Shown: positions 25,466 through 34,880, numbered from the stretch's first letter. The stretch: DNA of 38,572 nt from Chitinophagales bacterium (GCA_013298955.1 JAAFJT010000041.1:1-38572), one strand, 5' to 3'. Notes: a model not told the origin generated them from the letters alone. Translations and numbers: made by a program.

Positions 25466-26182
25466 ATGTCGAATTTAAAAAATAAAGTTATCATCCTTAC
25501 GGGTGCATCGAAAGGTATTGGTCGCGCTTTGGCGATTCAAGCAGCGCGACAAGGGGCGCGTTTAGCTTTAATTGCCCGTTCCAAAGCGGAATTAAAAACC
25601 GTTCAAGCAGCCTGTATCGCAGAAGGTGCGCCATGTTTGATTTTTGTAGGCAACGTTTCCAATGAAAAATTGGCAAATGAGAGCATTAAAACGGTTGTGG
25701 AAACATTTGGCGGCATTGATTTTATGATAAACAATGCAGGTTATGGCATTTTCGGACCCACCGAAAGTTATTCGGCGGAGGCTTGGTCAGACGTATATGA
25801 TACGAATGTCAAAGGCACTTTTTTATTTAGCAAAGCCGTTTTGCCCGCAATGAAGGCGGCTGGACGCGGACATATTATTAACGTCGCATCGGATGTTGCA
25901 AAACGTGTTTTTGATGGTGGTTCGTTGTATTGTTCGTCAAAATTTGCCCAAGACGCGTTTTCAGCTGCCTTGCGCAAGGAAGTTCGCAAAGATGGAATTA
26001 AAGTTTCGGTTGTTTATTCAGGTTTGGTCGATACGACTTTCCATGCAGACCCACATTCCGACAGCAAAAAAACATGGTTGACCGATTCCGATATGGCAGA
26101 TTCGATTTTGTTTATCATGTCGCAACCTGCGCATGTAGTGATAGATGAGTTGATGATTCATCCATTGTCACAAGATTATTAG
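25466..26182 (+). CDS. Short-chain dehydrogenase/reductase
   Basis: 238 residues, classical SDR. The cofactor motif TGASKGIG lies at residues 12-19, NNAG at 89-92, and the catalytic S142, Y155 and K159 (YCSSK) are all present. A39-R-S after the second strand suggests NADP(H) over NAD(H). The C-terminus is short. The substrate is unknown; members of this subgroup are often annotated as 3-ketoacyl reductase or sepiapterin-like. It is close behind gldD and may be co-transcribed. Confidence 0.88.
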   Translation: MSNLKNKVIILTGASKGIGRALAIQAARQGARLALIARSKAELKTVQAACIAEGAPCLIFVGNVSNEKLANESIKTVVETFGGIDFMINNAGYGIFGPTESYSAEAWSDVYDTNVKGTFLFSKAVLPAMKAAGRGHIINVASDVAKRVFDGGSLYCSSKFAQDAFSAALRKEVRKDGIKVSVVYSGLVDTTFHADPHSDSKKTWLTDSDMADSILFIMSQPAHVVIDELMIHPLSQDY

Positions 26183-26214
26183 GAATTGCAAAAAACACTT
26201 GATAGTAGAATAAG

Positions 26215-26267
26215 TTTCGGAAACACAAATTATAAAATAAATTTCTTTGTAATTTGTGTTTCCGAAA
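26215..26267. repeat. Hairpin with TTTCGGAAAC core, copy 1
   Basis: TTTCGGAAACACAAATTA pairs with TAATTTGTGTTTCCGAAA over a 17-base loop. It is the first of two in tandem between convergent genes. Confidence 0.85.
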
Positions 26268-26288
26268 TTTACATCGATCCCTCCAACT

Positions 26289-26331
26289 GTTTCGGAAATA
26301 GCTTTTTTAAAATAAATTTTGTTTCCGAAAC
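26289..26331. repeat. Hairpin with TTTCGGAAAC core, copy 2
   Basis: GTTTCGGAAA pairs with TTTCCGAAAC; the loop AT-rich interior is similar to copy 1. It shares the core with the palindrome at 13130-13164. Confidence 0.8.
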
Positions 26332-26372
26332 TTACGCGAAACCTTTATAACCTTTTACACTTTTAGAGGCGA

Positions 26373-26729
26373 TTAAGCCACAGGTTGAATATAAAAATCT
26401 CTTTTCTCGAAATGTTGTACGAGCAAGTAGTAAAAAACGGCTCTCCACTTATCCCGATTCGCCGTACCCATTTTTTGACAAACGCGGTCAATGCCCGCAT
26501 CTAAATCAGGCGATTCTGGTAAGCCCAATTTTTTAATCAAAAAATTGTTTCTAACGCGGTCTTTTTCGTCTTGGTCTGTGCAGGAGACGCGAGAAGGGTC
26601 ATCTAAATAAATGAGGGGCCCCAAAGATTTCGTTACCGCGACCAATAATTCATGGTCAATATCGGTAATGCCTAATTTGACGGTCACCGTATCCGCATAT
26701 TTTGCGATTACATCATCCAGTTTACTCAT
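26373..26729 (-). CDS. DUF2853 family protein
   Basis: 118 residues from MSKLDD. Family features seen: YADTVTVKLGITDIDHELL, LGPLIYLDDPSRVSC, DQDEKDRVRNNFLIKKLGL and the C-terminal DKWRAVFYYLLVQHF. It is a small helical cytoplasmic protein of unknown function, common in Bacteroidota. The frame is open to 26780, but the added residues lack family similarity, so 26729 is used. A TATGTTTG box lies upstream at 26778-26785. Confidence 0.85.
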   Translation of the reverse strand: MSKLDDVIAKYADTVTVKLGITDIDHELLVAVTKSLGPLIYLDDPSRVSCTDQDEKDRVRNNFLIKKLGLPESPDLDAGIDRVCQKMGTANRDKWRAVFYYLLVQHFEKRDFYIQPVA

Positions 26730-26777
26730 AATAATTGTTGTTTTAATGAAAAAAAAAGGTTTAAACACAAGATGCCG

Positions 26778-26785
26778 CAAACATA
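26778..26785 (-). promoter_or_regulatory. Possible DUF2853 promoter, -7 element
   Basis: The minus strand reads TATGTTTG, about 50 bases before the gene. The nearest TTTG is 23 bases upstream, longer than usual. Confidence 0.35.
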
Positions 26786-26837
26786 CAGCATTACAGTCAT
26801 TGTTATAGCAAAAGGATCCTTTTTTTTTAAAAATCCA

Positions 26838-27164
26838 TTATTCTTTTTCGATGACAAACACATCTTCATCTGCCGCCTTCATAAAATATTGCTCACGGGC
26901 AAATTTTTCCTTATCATTTGCCATATCAATCTTCTCCAATTTGATGGATTCCAATTTTTTTTGAAAGAAAACTTTATCCGTTTCCAATTTTTTATAGGTT
27001 TGTTGCAACCGATATTGCGCCCACATATTGTTTTTGTCGAAAAAAGCTAACCAAATGAGGAATAAGCTCAGTACAAGGTAGTACAGATTGAAGAAAAAAG
27101 AAGGTATTTTATTGGTCAGTGGTCTAAAAACCACCTCTATTGGAACTTCTTGAGGTGCCGGCAT
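26838..27164 (-). CDS. Septum formation initiator (DivIC/FtsB) protein
   Basis: 108 residues. A single membrane helix at about residues 22-42 (SFFFNLYYLVLSLFLIWLAF) is followed by a coiled coil (YRLQQTYKKLETDKVFFQKK) and the family C-terminus KFAREQYFMKAADEDVFVIE. It is a bitopic divisome protein that bridges early and late division proteins. It lies just downstream of enolase, the same eno-ftsB neighbourhood as in E. coli. The 56-base gap contains a family A palindrome, so the operon mRNA would carry that hairpin. Confidence 0.88.
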   Translation of the reverse strand: MPAPQEVPIEVVFRPLTNKIPSFFFNLYYLVLSLFLIWLAFFDKNNMWAQYRLQQTYKKLETDKVFFQKKLESIKLEKIDMANDKEKFAREQYFMKAADEDVFVIEKE

Positions 27165-27180
27165 GTTGGAATCGAATTAA

Positions 27181-27213
27181 AACCTTTGAAGGGTTTGAAA
27201 CCCTCCAAAGGTT
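27181..27213. repeat. 33-base palindrome, family A, inside eno-divIC
   Basis: AACCTTTGAAGGGTTT, central G, AAACCCTCCAAAGGTT; one mismatch. It begins 17 bases upstream of the divIC start. Confidence 0.88.
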
Positions 27214-27220
27214 GATTATA

Positions 27221-28555
<1,335 letters not shown>

Positions 28556-28576
28556 TCAATGTTTTATGCGTTTTAT

Positions 28577-28682
28577 GGGACAATTGGAACACAGATGACA
28601 CAGATTTGGCGAATTTTCACGGATTTTAAGAAAAAATCCGTGAAAATTCGCCAAATCCGCGTCATCTGTGTTGCAATTGCCC
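28577..28682. repeat. Long hairpin, family B, in the eno leader
   Basis: GGGACAATTGGAACACAGAT and GGCGAATTTTCACGGATTTT pair with the complementary arm (AAATCCGTGAAAATTCGCC, ATCTGTGTTGCAATTGCCC) across a six-base tip. It lies inside the predicted 5' untranslated region of eno, 70 bases from the start. Confidence 0.9.
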
Positions 28683-28691
28683 TACGCGACG

Positions 28692-28722
28692 CAAAAGTAA
28701 CACGCAATTTTGGATTCTCAAA
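28692..28722 (-). promoter_or_regulatory. Predicted eno promoter
   Basis: On the minus strand TTTG (28722-28719), a 19-base spacer and TACTTTTG (28699-28692). It is a full match to the Bacteroidota consensus and overlaps the 3' end of tatD. Confidence 0.6.
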
Positions 28723-29494
28723 TATCAAAAAAGGCTTTTGTCACTTTCGTCGTATTTTCCATGATGGTTTTTTCGGATTTCTGACTATGCGTAGCAATGT
28801 AACGCACGATATAAGGCAGATAGCAAGGTTCATTCCGTTTATCGGCGGGCGGATTGCGGATATTTTTCGGCAACATGAAAGGCGCATCCGTTTCAACCAT
28901 CAATCTATCGGTCGGAATCATTTTTATCACGTCTTTCAAATGTCCAAATCGACGTTCATCCGTCACCGCGCCCGTCAAACCGATGTAAAAACCCATATCC
29001 AAATAGGTTTTCGCTTCCGAAACCGAACCCGTGAAACAATGTACCACTGATTTCGGCAATTTGCCTTGATATTCCGTCATAATGCCCACAAAACGGTCAA
29101 AAGCAGCCCGTTCATGCAAAAAAAGGGGCTTTTGACAAGCAATTGCTAATGCCAATTGCGCCCGAAAACAAGATTCTTGCACAGGGCGCGGCGAAAAATC
29201 GCGGTCAAAATCCAAACCACATTCGCCAATCGCAACAATTTCAGGTGATGCCGCTATTTTTTCGATTTGGGATTCGACGACATCATCCCAATCTTTGGCA
29301 TGATGCGGGTGGACTCCTGCGGTTGCGTAGAACGTTTTGGGATATTTTTGAGCCCATTGCAACGATTTTTGCGTTGCAACGAGGCTTGTACCTGTCAAAA
29401 TCATCTGCTTTACGTCCACAAACTTTGCCCTTTCGATGACTTCGGGAATATCAGGAAATCTTTTGTTGATGAGGTTAATGCCAATATCTATCAC
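28718..29494 (-). CDS. tatD: TatD-type metal-dependent nuclease
   Basis: 258 residues. It starts MIDIGINLINKRFPDIPEVI and, like E. coli TatD proper, lacks the N-terminal HxH of the YcfH/YjjV branch. Metal-site motifs are present: AGVHPH, IGECGLDFDRDFSP, VHCFTGS and VETDAPFM. The conserved KRNEPCYLPYI segment follows. Known role of the family: cytoplasmic 3'-5' exonuclease in DNA repair and RNA turnover. The stop overlaps the predicted eno promoter, so eno can be transcribed independently of it. Confidence 0.9.
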   Translation of the reverse strand: MIDIGINLINKRFPDIPEVIERAKFVDVKQMILTGTSLVATQKSLQWAQKYPKTFYATAGVHPHHAKDWDDVVESQIEKIAASPEIVAIGECGLDFDRDFSPRPVQESCFRAQLALAIACQKPLFLHERAAFDRFVGIMTEYQGKLPKSVVHCFTGSVSEAKTYLDMGFYIGLTGAVTDERRFGHLKDVIKMIPTDRLMVETDAPFMLPKNIRNPPADKRNEPCYLPYIVRYIATHSQKSEKTIMENTTKVTKAFFDI

Positions 29495-29957
29495 TCGTAT
29501 TGTATTAGATGATTCTAAAAAATGCGAATATAGGGAAGATTTTTAAAGTAGATTGATTTTTCAAAAAAAATCAAAAAAAAGCATTGTAGTGGGGAAATCA
29601 ACCGTTTCCGCTTTGGAAAAGGTTAGAAATAGGATGCTTCTGATTTGAAGGATAAAAAGGCGGCACAAAGCCAATAATTTTGGCGCATTTTGTTGATAGG
29701 CTTTCGCCCAAAAGTCTGTTTTTTTTGCAAACATGATGGCTTCTTTTTAAGAAAGAAGATGCAAAAAAGGCAAAAGGTTGCATTCATTCCCAATGCAAAT
29801 AATTTATTTATACACATTCTAAATGGAATGGTAAGTAGTCGCGCCGTAATAAACTATCAAAAAAAGCGCGCCAACGTCGGCGAGGTTACAACCTCGCCGA
29901 CGTTAATATATTGATTATCAATTATTTACATTATAATAGCTTATTTCGTTGCGACTA
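29495..29957. other. 460-base gap between tatD and the SMI1/KNR4 gene
   Basis: It holds a relic of the family D hairpin arm (GAAATAGGATGCTTCTGATT at about 29630-29650) and the composite element at 29832-29960. Short open frames in both directions here lack start context and recognisable motifs and are taken as chance. No other feature was seen. Confidence 0.5.
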
Positions 29958-29960
29958 CTA
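29832..29960. repeat. Composite element with flank inverted repeats
   Basis: TAAGTAGTCGCG with AATAAACTATCAAAA on the left is inverted against TTATAATAGCTTATTTCG and TTGCGACTACT on the right. The 32-base palindrome 29873-29904 lies between. The right end carries the stop codon of the SMI1/KNR4 gene. Confidence 0.7.
29873..29904. repeat. 32-base palindrome, family A
   Basis: Arm AACGTCGGCGAGGTT, AC centre, exact complement. It differs from 22822-22853 only at the third and fourth arm positions, changed on both sides. Confidence 0.9.
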
Positions 29961-30641
29961 AGCTGTTTCTTCTTTTGGGTTTTGAATCGTATCAATAGAG
30001 GTATCCAGCCAGTTTTCGTACCAATCCAAAAACGGAATACGCGTATTATTGCCAAATTCGTCCTCATTCGTTGGGTAAAATCCAGCATCATAAGCACGGT
30101 TGTCTGTCCAAATATTGCCTTTTTCTGCGCCATTGACCACTAAACAAAGGTTTATACCACAACCAAAATTACAAATATTTAAAAAACCGTTTTGATTTTC
30201 ATTGGGATAAAGCAAATCAGTCTTTTCGTCCCAAAGCTCCATTTCAGCATCTTCATCCTCATCGGCTGCTGCTTTTTCCAATTTTTCATTGATAATTTCC
30301 AATGCATCAATTGGATTCCAAGCCGATGAATGTGGGAAAGGCAATGCAAGATTGTTGATAAATGCTTTATCAGGCGAATCCAAATCTTGAAATAAACTTT
30401 TTTCGAGTTTTTCCAAACCATAAAAGGGTCCCGCGCCGCCATTACCCAGTTGCGTCAGAAATGCGATATATTCTAATGGCAATTTTGCACCATGTTTGGT
30501 TTCAAATGTTACCACTTTCTGGGGCTTCAAAACAGGATTTAACTTATATTGATGCTGTTCTGCACCAAAAACAGCGCAATCTGTATCTAATTTTTTAAGT
30601 TGTGCCAACTTTTCTCGAATGCGCGTAATTTGTTTTTCCAT
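29958..30641 (-). CDS. SMI1/KNR4 (SUKH)-family protein
   Basis: 227 residues. The SUKH core is visible: LPLEYIAFLTQLGNGGAGPFYGL, then NGFLNICNFGCGINLCLVVNG and GNIWTDNRAYDAGFYP, ending FLDWYENWLDTSID. It is cytoplasmic with an acidic insert (AADEDEDAEME). SUKH proteins are often immunity partners of secreted toxins, but many stand alone. No toxin gene is adjacent, so an orphan immunity or housekeeping adaptor role remains open. A strong promoter match lies directly upstream (30663-30694). Confidence 0.85.
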   Translation of the reverse strand: MEKQITRIREKLAQLKKLDTDCAVFGAEQHQYKLNPVLKPQKVVTFETKHGAKLPLEYIAFLTQLGNGGAGPFYGLEKLEKSLFQDLDSPDKAFINNLALPFPHSSAWNPIDALEIINEKLEKAAADEDEDAEMELWDEKTDLLYPNENQNGFLNICNFGCGINLCLVVNGAEKGNIWTDNRAYDAGFYPTNEDEFGNNTRIPFLDWYENWLDTSIDTIQNPKEETA

Positions 30642-30662
30642 TAATTTAACTCATTTTAACAA

Positions 30663-30694
30663 CAAAAGTATGCTTTTTCAAATACGATTCCAAA
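30663..30694 (-). promoter_or_regulatory. Predicted promoter of the SMI1/KNR4 gene
   Basis: On the minus strand TTTG (30694-30691), a 20-base spacer, TACTTTTG (30670-30663). The transcript would start about 15 bases before the ATG. Confidence 0.6.
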
Positions 30695-30945
30695 AAACAG
30701 GCGATTTTTTTTTGAATCAACAGATTCGCTCGGTACGACTTTTGCTATTTCCAACATCGAATTTAAACCCAATTTGAAAATTTAAATTACATAAAACACC
30801 TTATTGCGTTAAGCACTATGTTCACCTTATTCACCGATACATTACTCAATGCCTTTTCAAGCGATTCGCAAGTTGGAAAAATGCCTTTTTACACAATCGT
30901 TTTAAAAAAAATGGTTAGAATTAGCGTACCACTCTTAGATTTGCG

Positions 30946-30953
30946 TAAATTTG
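30946..30953 (+). promoter_or_regulatory. Possible cyclase promoter, -7 element
   Basis: TAAATTTG 24 bases before the ATG at 30977. It supports that start over the in-frame ATG at 30818. A -33 TTTG is not evident. Confidence 0.35.
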
Positions 30954-30976
30954 CAGAAAGAACGCATATTATTCGA

Positions 30977-32683
30977 ATGATTAAAATTATACAAATTATC
31001 GTCCTGTTGCTATTACCGATGGCAACCTTCGCGCAAACCGCCGCAGCGTTAGAGCAACAAGCCAACGCAACGCAAGATAAAGTTCAGAAATTGAATCTTT
31101 TATATAAGTGCGCTGAAAAATATATGTCCACTGGCGTTCCTGCAAAAGCGTCCGAAGTCGCGCATGCGGCATCGCTTTTAGCTGAAGAATTGAGTAATAA
31201 AGCCATGCAAGCGCGGGCAACTTCGCTGAATGCCGATGGTTTTGCACGGCGCGGCGACCATAATGGAGCGCGTTTGCGGTATAAAGAAGCGTTGAAAGCG
31301 TCGAATGAACAAGGAGATGCGGATTTATCCAGCAAAATTTTAGATAAATTATCGGCATTGGCTAAACGCACAGGCAACAATGGCGAAGCGGCTGCTTACG
31401 CGCAACAAGCCAAAGATATTCGCAATGTGGCTCAACCGAATGCGGGTGGGGCAGCAACTGCGGGCGCAACGCCTACAACAGGCGGTGCCACTTCAGGCAC
31501 TAAAACAGGTACGGGCTTGCCTGTTCCAGTCCGTCCCGCGCCTACAAGTGTTGCAGAAATGACCCGTTTGCGTTCCGAATTTAAAAAAGAAAAAGAGGCT
31601 TTGGAATCCGACCGCACGAAATTGGCAACCGAAATCGCCGAAATGCAAAAACAACAGTCGGATTTGAACAACGCGCTCGGTCAATTGAAACAAAAAGAGA
31701 AAGATTTAGTACAAGAAAACAAAGAAGTGAAGCAAACCGCTTCTGCCAAAGATGCTCAATTGCAAAATGTGACCCAACTCAAGGATAAAGCCGAAAAAGT
31801 GGCGGCACAAAAAATGAAATTGGTCAAAGCATTGGAAGATGATAATGCCATGAATGAACTCGCCCGCGAACAAGTGGAGCGTGAACATGAAGTAGAAATT
31901 GAACAAGCGACTCATTTTAGAAACATTTTGTTGTTAATTTTAGGTTTCGCGCTCGTGCTGGTTGCCCTGATTTTCAAACGCTATCTGGATAATCAAAAGC
32001 AAAAAAAGGCACTGCAAGAAAAAAATAAACTCATTGAAGACGAAAAACAGCGTTCAGAAGAGTTGTTGCTCAACATTTTACCCGCGCCGATTGCGATGGA
32101 ACTTAAAAATACAGGCAAAGCTCAACCTAAACGACATGAAAATGCGTCTGTGATGTTTACCGATTTCAACAATTTTACCAAAATCTCCGAGCAACTTACC
32201 CCCGAACAGTTGGTTTTCGAGTTGGATACGTATTTCAAAGCGTTTGACTTTATTGTCGCGCAGTATAAACTCGAAAAAATTAAAACCATTGGTGACGCAT
32301 ATATGTGTGCCTCTGGCTTGTCTGATAAAATTGCTACGCCGATTCCTATCATCAAAGCGGCTTTGGAGATTCAACAGTATTTGAACGAAGTCAAATTGGA
32401 AAAAATGCGGAAAAATGAACCGTTTTTTGAAGCTAAAATTGGCATTCACACGGGTCCCGTGGTGGCAGGTGTGGTCGGTGTCCATAAATTTGCTTATGAC
32501 ATTTGGGGCGATACGGTCAATATTGCGTCGCGGTTGCAGGATAAATGTGAAGCGGGCAAGTTAAATGTATCAGAAGCGACTTATGAATTAATCAAATATG
32601 ATTTTAAAACGGTGCATCGAGGCAAGATTCCTGCAAAAAATAAAGGCGTAATTGATATGTATTACGTCGAAGAACCGATTTAA
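30977..32683 (+). CDS. Membrane adenylate cyclase (class III) with TPR sensor
   Basis: 568 residues from ATG 30977. It has a signal peptide (MIKIIQIIVLLLLPMATFAQ), then periplasmic TPR-like helices to about residue 150, a Gly/Thr/Ala-rich linker, a long coiled coil and a membrane helix near 316-335 (ILLLILGFALVLVALIF). A signalling coiled coil with NILPAPIA leads into a class III cyclase domain. Metal ligands D396 (MFTDF) and D440 (TIGDAYM) are present. K436 and D508 (YDIWGD) are the ATP-selecting residues, and N515 and R519 complete the site. The product is therefore cAMP, probably as a homodimer. The 53 extra codons upstream (from 30818) would precede the signal peptide and are excluded. 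What the periplasmic part senses is unknown. Confidence 0.9.
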   Translation: MIKIIQIIVLLLLPMATFAQTAAALEQQANATQDKVQKLNLLYKCAEKYMSTGVPAKASEVAHAASLLAEELSNKAMQARATSLNADGFARRGDHNGARLRYKEALKASNEQGDADLSSKILDKLSALAKRTGNNGEAAAYAQQAKDIRNVAQPNAGGAATAGATPTTGGATSGTKTGTGLPVPVRPAPTSVAEMTRLRSEFKKEKEALESDRTKLATEIAEMQKQQSDLNNALGQLKQKEKDLVQENKEVKQTASAKDAQLQNVTQLKDKAEKVAAQKMKLVKALEDDNAMNELAREQVEREHEVEIEQATHFRNILLLILGFALVLVALIFKRYLDNQKQKKALQEKNKLIEDEKQRSEELLLNILPAPIAMELKNTGKAQPKRHENASVMFTDFNNFTKISEQLTPEQLVFELDTYFKAFDFIVAQYKLEKIKTIGDAYMCASGLSDKIATPIPIIKAALEIQQYLNEVKLEKMRKNEPFFEAKIGIHTGPVVAGVVGVHKFAYDIWGDTVNIASRLQDKCEAGKLNVSEATYELIKYDFKTVHRGKIPAKNKGVIDMYYVEEPI

Positions 32684-32714
32684 ACGTAAATTGGAATCCG
32701 TTCCAATTCGCTCG

Positions 32715-32776
32715 TAAGTGGTTCAGGTTAAATAATCGATAACAACGTTTGGAGGGTTTGAAACCCTCCAAACGTT
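32715..32776. repeat. 33-base palindrome, family A, with left flank of the composite element
   Basis: The palindrome at 32744-32776 has arm AACGTTTGGAGGGTTT with central G. It is preceded by TAAGTGGTTCAGG and AAATAATCGATAACAAC, similar to the flank at 23634-23665. The right flank is not recognisable. Confidence 0.85.
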
Positions 32777-32836
32777 ATACTGCTTAAAAAACAATTTTTA
32801 CCAAAATGAAATCTAAAACCAACGCTTAAAAATACG

Positions 32837-33601
32837 GTGAGAAAGAAAAAATTCATAGAAGGCATCCATAATTATTGCGACCGATGGTGCGAAAGATGTC
32901 CTTTAACAACGCGTTGTGCCATTTTTAGACCGCCCTCTGACAAATCAAAAGAAGCTTGGAATGAAGCCGAAATCATCCAAAAAGTGGCGGAAGACCTGAA
33001 AGAAGCCCTTGATTTGTTGCGCGAGTTTGCGGAAGAACGCGGTATTGATTTAGACGCTGCCCCCGATAAAGACCCCGAACCTGTGTTAGAACCCGCCAAA
33101 ATCAAAGCGATTCACAGCATTGAGGCGATAGCGCGGCATTATGGTACGATGGTCGAAACTTGGTTTAATGAAAATCAAACCTATTTCGAGGCGCGGGAAC
33201 ATGAGTTAAATACGCAACTCCAAATGGATTTGCCGATTGATATGCCCGGTTTATTGAATTTGAAAGATGCTTTGGAAGAAATTCAATGGTATTATTTTTT
33301 CATTGGCGCGAAAGTGCATCGGGCGATTTCGGGGTTGACTTGGAATGAGTTTGATGACATTGACCGCATTCAAAATGATGCGAATGGAAGTGCCAAAAGT
33401 GCTTTATTGGCAATTGACCAAAGTTTGAAGGCTTGGGAAATTACCCGCCGATTCTTTTTGGAAAAAACAGATGAGTTATTAGATATTTTTGTATTATTGC
33501 GTCGTTTAAGGCGCGACTTATTGGCTCAATTTCCACATGCCTATTCGTTTATTCGACCCGGTTTTGATGAAAAAGGGGGCAAAAAGTCGTTTCTTGCTTG
33601 A
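32837..33601 (+). CDS. Soluble protein with N-terminal cysteine cluster, unknown
   Basis: 254 residues from a GTG start; no ATG is available before the conserved-looking N-terminus. Residues 14-27 form the cluster C14-x3-C18-x2-C21-x5-C27 within NYCDRWCERCPLTTRCAIF, which suggests a bound zinc or Fe-S centre. The rest is helical and charged with a DLDAAPDKDPEPV linker and C-terminal helices rich in R and L (IFVLLRRLRRDLLAQFPHAY). I believe similar proteins occur across Bacteroidota but know no function. The gene is followed by a palindrome and corA. Confidence 0.65.
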   Translation: MRKKKFIEGIHNYCDRWCERCPLTTRCAIFRPPSDKSKEAWNEAEIIQKVAEDLKEALDLLREFAEERGIDLDAAPDKDPEPVLEPAKIKAIHSIEAIARHYGTMVETWFNENQTYFEAREHELNTQLQMDLPIDMPGLLNLKDALEEIQWYYFFIGAKVHRAISGLTWNEFDDIDRIQNDANGSAKSALLAIDQSLKAWEITRRFFLEKTDELLDIFVLLRRLRRDLLAQFPHAYSFIRPGFDEKGGKKSFLA

Positions 33602-33607
33602 ATTTAA

Positions 33608-33644
33608 ATGAGGAACGAATGAATTCCATTCATTCGTTCCTCAT
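33608..33644. repeat. 37-base palindrome
   Basis: Arm ATGAGGAACGAATGAAT, TCC centre, exact complement (17+3+17), starting seven bases after a stop codon and 33 bases before corA. There is no T-run. The stem is unrelated to other family A units but the size class is the same. Confidence 0.85.
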
Positions 33645-33676
33645 TCAAAAAGTTAAAATACCCTAAAATATCCATT

Positions 33677-34741
33677 GTGATTGGTAAAAAAAAGAAAAAA
33701 AAAAGAAAAACAGGTTTGCCACCCGGTACACCCGTCTATACAGGAGAATATTTGGTCGGTAGTGCTGATATTACCGCGATTCGATATAATGCAGATAAAA
33801 TTACAGAACAAAATGCGGATAACCCTACTGCTTTAACCCATTCGATGCCGTCACGCGGGATTAGTTGGTATGATGTTCGGGGTTTAAATGATGTTCAAGC
33901 GGTGGAAAAGTTGGGGCAACAATTTAAAATTCACCCTTTGGCATTGGAAGATATTTTGGATGTGCATCAACGCCCGAAATGGGAAGAATACGATTCTGGC
34001 ATTTTCACCACCACCCGCGCGTTGAGTTTCGATGATGCCACTTTGGAAGTCAAAACCGAACAAATTGGGATTTTTCTGGGTACTGATTTCGTTATTTCGT
34101 TTCAAGAAGATTCCAATGACCTATTTCCTGCGATTCGAGACCGTCTGCACCGCCAAAAAGGGCGACTCCGACAACGGGGCGCGGATTATTTGGCATATTC
34201 GCTGTTGGATCATATTGTGGATCAATATTATTTGGTTTTAGACAAAATTGATGATGCGATTGATGATTTTGAACAAGCTGTTTTGACAGACCCTGAACGC
34301 GCTGATAAACGAAAAGTATATCACCTCAAACGGCAATTAACGGAGATTCGCCGCACGGTTGCGCCGATGCGAGAAGCGGTGAATAAATTTATATTGACCG
34401 ATAGTACTTTTATTCGCCCTGCCACTGTTATATTTGCTCGAGATTTGCATGACCACATCTTGCAAATTACAGATATTATTGAAAATCAACGAGATACATT
34501 ATCCTCTTTATTTGATTTGTATCATTCGGAATTGGGGCAGAAGGCGAATCATGTCATGAAAACCTTGACCATTGTTTCCACGATATTCATTCCATTGACG
34601 TTCATTGTGGGCGTTTACGGAACGAATTTCGACCATTTGCCCGAATTACATTGGAAATATGCGTATTGGGGGATGTGGCTTATCATGGCAGCGATTGCCG
34701 TGATGTTGCTAATTTATTTCAAAATCAAAAAATGGTTGTAA
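33677..34741 (+). CDS. corA: CorA-like divalent cation transporter with GTN in place of GMN
   Basis: 354 residues from a GTG start followed by a lysine run (KKKKKKRK). The N-terminal cytoplasmic domain (WYDVRGLNDVQAVEKLG, HPLALEDILDVHQRPKWEEY) is typical of CorA. A long helix leads to two C-terminal membrane helices. The pore-mouth signature is normally YGMNF; here it reads YGTNF with T316 (codon ACG, one base from ATG), followed by the expected acidic loop DHLPELHWKY. The family moves Mg2+, Co2+ or Ni2+; variant GxN motifs, as in ZntB, alter selectivity. The role here is probably magnesium, but the substitution leaves this open. Confidence 0.88.
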   Translation: MIGKKKKKKRKTGLPPGTPVYTGEYLVGSADITAIRYNADKITEQNADNPTALTHSMPSRGISWYDVRGLNDVQAVEKLGQQFKIHPLALEDILDVHQRPKWEEYDSGIFTTTRALSFDDATLEVKTEQIGIFLGTDFVISFQEDSNDLFPAIRDRLHRQKGRLRQRGADYLAYSLLDHIVDQYYLVLDKIDDAIDDFEQAVLTDPERADKRKVYHLKRQLTEIRRTVAPMREAVNKFILTDSTFIRPATVIFARDLHDHILQITDIIENQRDTLSSLFDLYHSELGQKANHVMKTLTIVSTIFIPLTFIVGVYGTNFDHLPELHWKYAYWGMWLIMAAIAVMLLIYFKIKKWL

Positions 34742-34745
34742 AACG

Positions 34746-34863
34746 GTACAATTGGAACACGGATAACGCAGACTGGGCTGATTTTCGCGGATTTCTGGTT
34801 TTATAAAAATAAGAAAATCCGCTAAAATCAGTCGAATCCGCGTTATCCGCGTTCCCATTGTAC
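34746..34863. repeat. Long hairpin, family B, between corA and smpB
   Basis: GTACAATTGGAACACGGATA with GCTGATTTTCGCGGATTT pairs with the complementary arm (AAATCCGCTAAAATCAG, GCGTTATCCGCGTTCC, ATTGTAC). The tip of about 25 bases is AT-rich. The right end lies 17 bases from the smpB start. Confidence 0.88.
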
Positions 34864-34880
34864 AGCAAAAAATATCAATT

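Noticed and set aside
29598-29914. Several 60-74 codon frames on both strands between tatD and the SMI1/KNR4 gene
   Set aside because: They run across repeat relics and the palindrome, lack motifs and overlap each other.
30818-30976. N-terminal extension of the cyclase frame from the ATG at 30818
   Set aside because: It would place 53 residues before a clear signal peptide, and a TAnnTTTG box lies just upstream of the ATG at 30977.
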